The notes under the pieces: model-generated | Seen by the model: the letters and a program-made list of their open reading frames with translations, nothing else | What the model was told of the DNA's origin: nothing | Databases searched by the model: none | NCBI GenBank assembly: GCA_022793655.1 | Contig: JAAWDG010000008.1 | Coordinates: 22,783-86,782 of the forward strand | DNA length: 64,000 bases | Reading direction: 5' to 3' | DNA from: Clostridiales bacterium | Lineage (GTDB): Bacteria > Bacillota > Clostridia > Oscillospirales > CAG-272 | Position numbers and translations under genes: made by a program | Shown here: in pieces, positions 63,045 through 64,000 of the stretch | How the letters are laid out: the number at the start of each line of letters is the position of its first letter | Numbering within the stretch: the stretch's first letter is position 1

Positions 63045-63122
63045 CGTTTCCGGCAGCGCCGGAATGTTACTCAGAATGAGGAACAAGTCAATCTTTTTAA
63101 AAACAAACTATCGGGCTTGTTC
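63034..63122 (-). repeat. Three-way-junction repeat, copy F
   Basis: Read on the minus strand: palindrome-like AACAAGCC...GTTTGTT, perfect 12-bp outer arm AAAAAGATTGAC / GTCAATCTTTTT (63087-63098 with 63034-63045), H1 GTTCCTCA/TGAGTAAC (63066-63084) and H2 TTCCGGC/GCCGGAA (63048-63064). The outer-arm sequence differs at several paired positions from all other copies. Confidence 0.83.
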
Positions 63123-63162
63123 TTATATTGGTTCATGATAAAATGAATAAGCGTTGAAAACG

Positions 63163-63507
63163 CTAAAAATTAGCCCCGCCCATCCCCCAAAACGAACAAC
63201 CTTCATATTTGATATAAATATTCATGGGATCAATGGCAAGCTGTTGGCTTAAAATTTCAGTGAATGTTTTTGTGGCCTTTTCACAGGCGTCTTGATCAGG
63301 TGTGCCAAACAGCTTGACTTCTACCATAGCGATTTTCTTATCTTTTTGTCCGCCAAAGTATAAGCAGCAGTTGTCTTCAAAGTGAAGCATTAAATAACGC
63401 TCGCTTTTACCCGGAAAAACAGTGATTGCTTTTCCAAATGCTTCTTTTAGGTGCAATTCGTTTGATGGGTCGAGTGTAAAGTTGATTTTTGTGTTGATGT
63501 AAGGCAT
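63163..63507 (-). CDS. MIF/tautomerase-superfamily protein
   Basis: 114 aa from ATG at 63507 (AAGGA 6 bases upstream), giving Met-Pro-Tyr; Met removal would expose the catalytic Pro1 of this superfamily. MPYINTKINFTL, PGKSERYLMLHFED (with the Lys near 34) and LAIDPMNIYIKYEGCSFWGMGGANF match macrophage migration inhibitory factor relatives. Such bacterial proteins act as phenylpyruvate-type tautomerases; the true substrate is unknown. A frame opening at 63525 would hide Pro1. Confidence 0.87.
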   Translation of the reverse strand: MPYINTKINFTLDPSNELHLKEAFGKAITVFPGKSERYLMLHFEDNCCLYFGGQKDKKIAMVEVKLFGTPDQDACEKATKTFTEILSQQLAIDPMNIYIKYEGCSFWGMGGANF

Positions 63508-63569
63508 GGTCGTTCCTTCTTTCATTTATTTTTTATATTGATAATAGGACGAATTTATAGTACATTTGT

Positions 63570-63691
63570 ATTATACCACAAAATTTCCGCTACCTAAAAG
63601 TTTATCGGTTCCGGCAGAGCCGGAATGTCACCCTTTTTGGGTGGCAAGATAAACTTTAGAAACAAATCATTGATTTGTTTCATTATACCAC
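63570..63691 (-). repeat. Three-way-junction repeat, copy D, with flanking direct repeats
   Basis: Perfect 10-bp outer arm AAAGTTTATC (63597-63606) / GATAAACTTT (63648-63657), H2 TTCCGGC-aga-GCCGGAA (63609-63625), H1 CACCC-ttttt-GGGTG (63629-63643), and palindrome GAAACAAATC/GATTTGTTTC (63659-63681). ATTATACCAC occurs on both sides (63570-63579 and 63682-63691). Confidence 0.87.
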
Positions 63692-63906
63692 GAAACATTA
63701 GAAAATTCGCTGCTTCAGCATAGAATTTTCAAGAAAACACCTTGTTATGTTCGCACATGCCGCATGGTGTCGTCATTATACTACAATGTTTTTATTACCT
63801 CAAAGTTTACATAAATAATATAGAATTAAATCAAAGTTTTGAAAGCGACAGCGAAAAATGGCGAGTAAATTGATGGGCGAAATAACTTTAAAATTTTAAT
63901 TTGCTA
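63692..63906. other. Gene-free region with repeat remnants before tRNA-Leu
   Basis: GAAAATTC/GAATTTTC pairs at about 63700-63730, ACACC/GGTGT at about 63738-63775, and TTACCTCAAAGTTTAC (63797-63812) is the tail of a minus-strand repeat copy. No gene seen. Confidence 0.5.
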
Positions 63907-63935
63907 TTGACAAGTGGACTTTGGTATGCTATACT
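63907..63935 (+). promoter_or_regulatory. Promoter of tRNA-Leu
   Basis: TTGACA (63907-63912), 17-base spacer, TATACT (63930-63935), 18 bases before the tRNA. Confidence 0.85.
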
Positions 63936-63953
63936 TACAAAGCGGTCAGGAAT

Positions 63954-64000
63954 GCCGCTGTGGCGGAATTGGCAGACGCAAGGGACTTAAAATCCCTCGG
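63954..64000 (+). tRNA. tRNA-Leu (anticodon TAA), 3' part outside window
   Basis: GCCGCTG acceptor strand, D arm GCGGAATTGGCAGACGC and anticodon arm AGGGA-CTTAAAA-TCCCT with anticodon TAA. The variable arm begins as the window ends. Confidence 0.93.

Noticed and set aside
1..64000. CRISPR array, prophage or insertion sequence
   Set aside because: No regularly spaced direct repeats, phage structural genes or transposase frames were seen; the repeats found are dispersed and structured.

Overview
The window reads as chromosomal DNA from an endospore-forming member of the Clostridia (Bacillota), probably an anaerobe that uses plant or host glycans. Evidence: a spoIIAA-spoIIAB-sigF operon, spoIIID, a SpoVAF-type protein and a CwlC-like amidase behind a sigma-K-like promoter; S-layer homology (SLH) proteins; a Firmicute-type glgBCDAP operon with GlgD; and dense TTGACA-17-TATAAT promoters with purine-rich ribosome binding sites. 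Both window ends cut a gene: infB on the left and a tRNA-Leu on the right. The species cannot be named from sequence alone.

Layout. 1-2.4 kb: 3' part of infB. 2.4-5.9 kb (minus strand): a Vat-like acetyltransferase, then an operon of acyl-CoA ligase-like enzyme, acyl carrier protein and a degenerate NERD protein. 5.9-9.8 kb (minus): a TPP-riboswitch-controlled thiamine salvage operon thiD-tenA-thiM-thiE-HAD, all genes overlapping. 9.8-11.5 kb: AraC-type regulator and a maltose-acetyltransferase-like protein. 11.8-15.3 kb: a two-gene restriction-modification system whose methylase carries its own nuclease-like domain. 15.3-18.6 kb: hisS, a repeat cluster, an unassigned small RNA with its own promoter and terminator, and a glycosyltransferase-GtrA fusion. 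18.8-25 kb (minus): two large SLH surface proteins with a shared N-terminal domain, one with a C-terminal glycosidase-like barrel. 25.3-35.4 kb (minus): glycogen operon glgB-glgC-glgD-glgA-glgP-GH13 amylase. 35.6-41.6 kb: spoIIID and a sugar-related group (DUF4832-like barrel, Gfo/Idh/MocA protein, CBM9-like surface protein, orphan solute-binding lipoprotein). 41.8-44.6 kb: spoIIA operon convergent with spoVAF. 45-46 kb: CaCA antiporter behind a yybP-ykoY (Mn2+) riboswitch. 46.4-52.4 kb: tRNA-Arg, enolase, archaeal-type valS with a structured leader, aspartate kinase. 52.5-57.2 kb: amidohydrolase, FkbM methyltransferase, a third SLH protein. 57.3-60.1 kb: small Cys protein, ttcA, amidase, ZIP transporter. 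60.2-64 kb: a decayed ECF-sigma-like gene, superoxide dismutase, small membrane protein, MIF-like protein, several repeat copies and tRNA-Leu.

The most unusual signal is a family of about 110-bp interspersed repeats (at least six copies, both strands, near 16.7, 16.9, 58.4, 61.8, 63.1 and 63.6 kb). Each intact copy can fold into a three-way junction next to a palindromic hairpin, and the arms show compensatory base changes between copies, so the fold rather than the sequence is conserved. Two copies supply the stop codon of the gene before them. Other points of interest are a perfect promoter nested inside a terminator hairpin at 5.85 kb, the orphan small RNA at 17 kb, and terminators that overlap the ends of coding regions.
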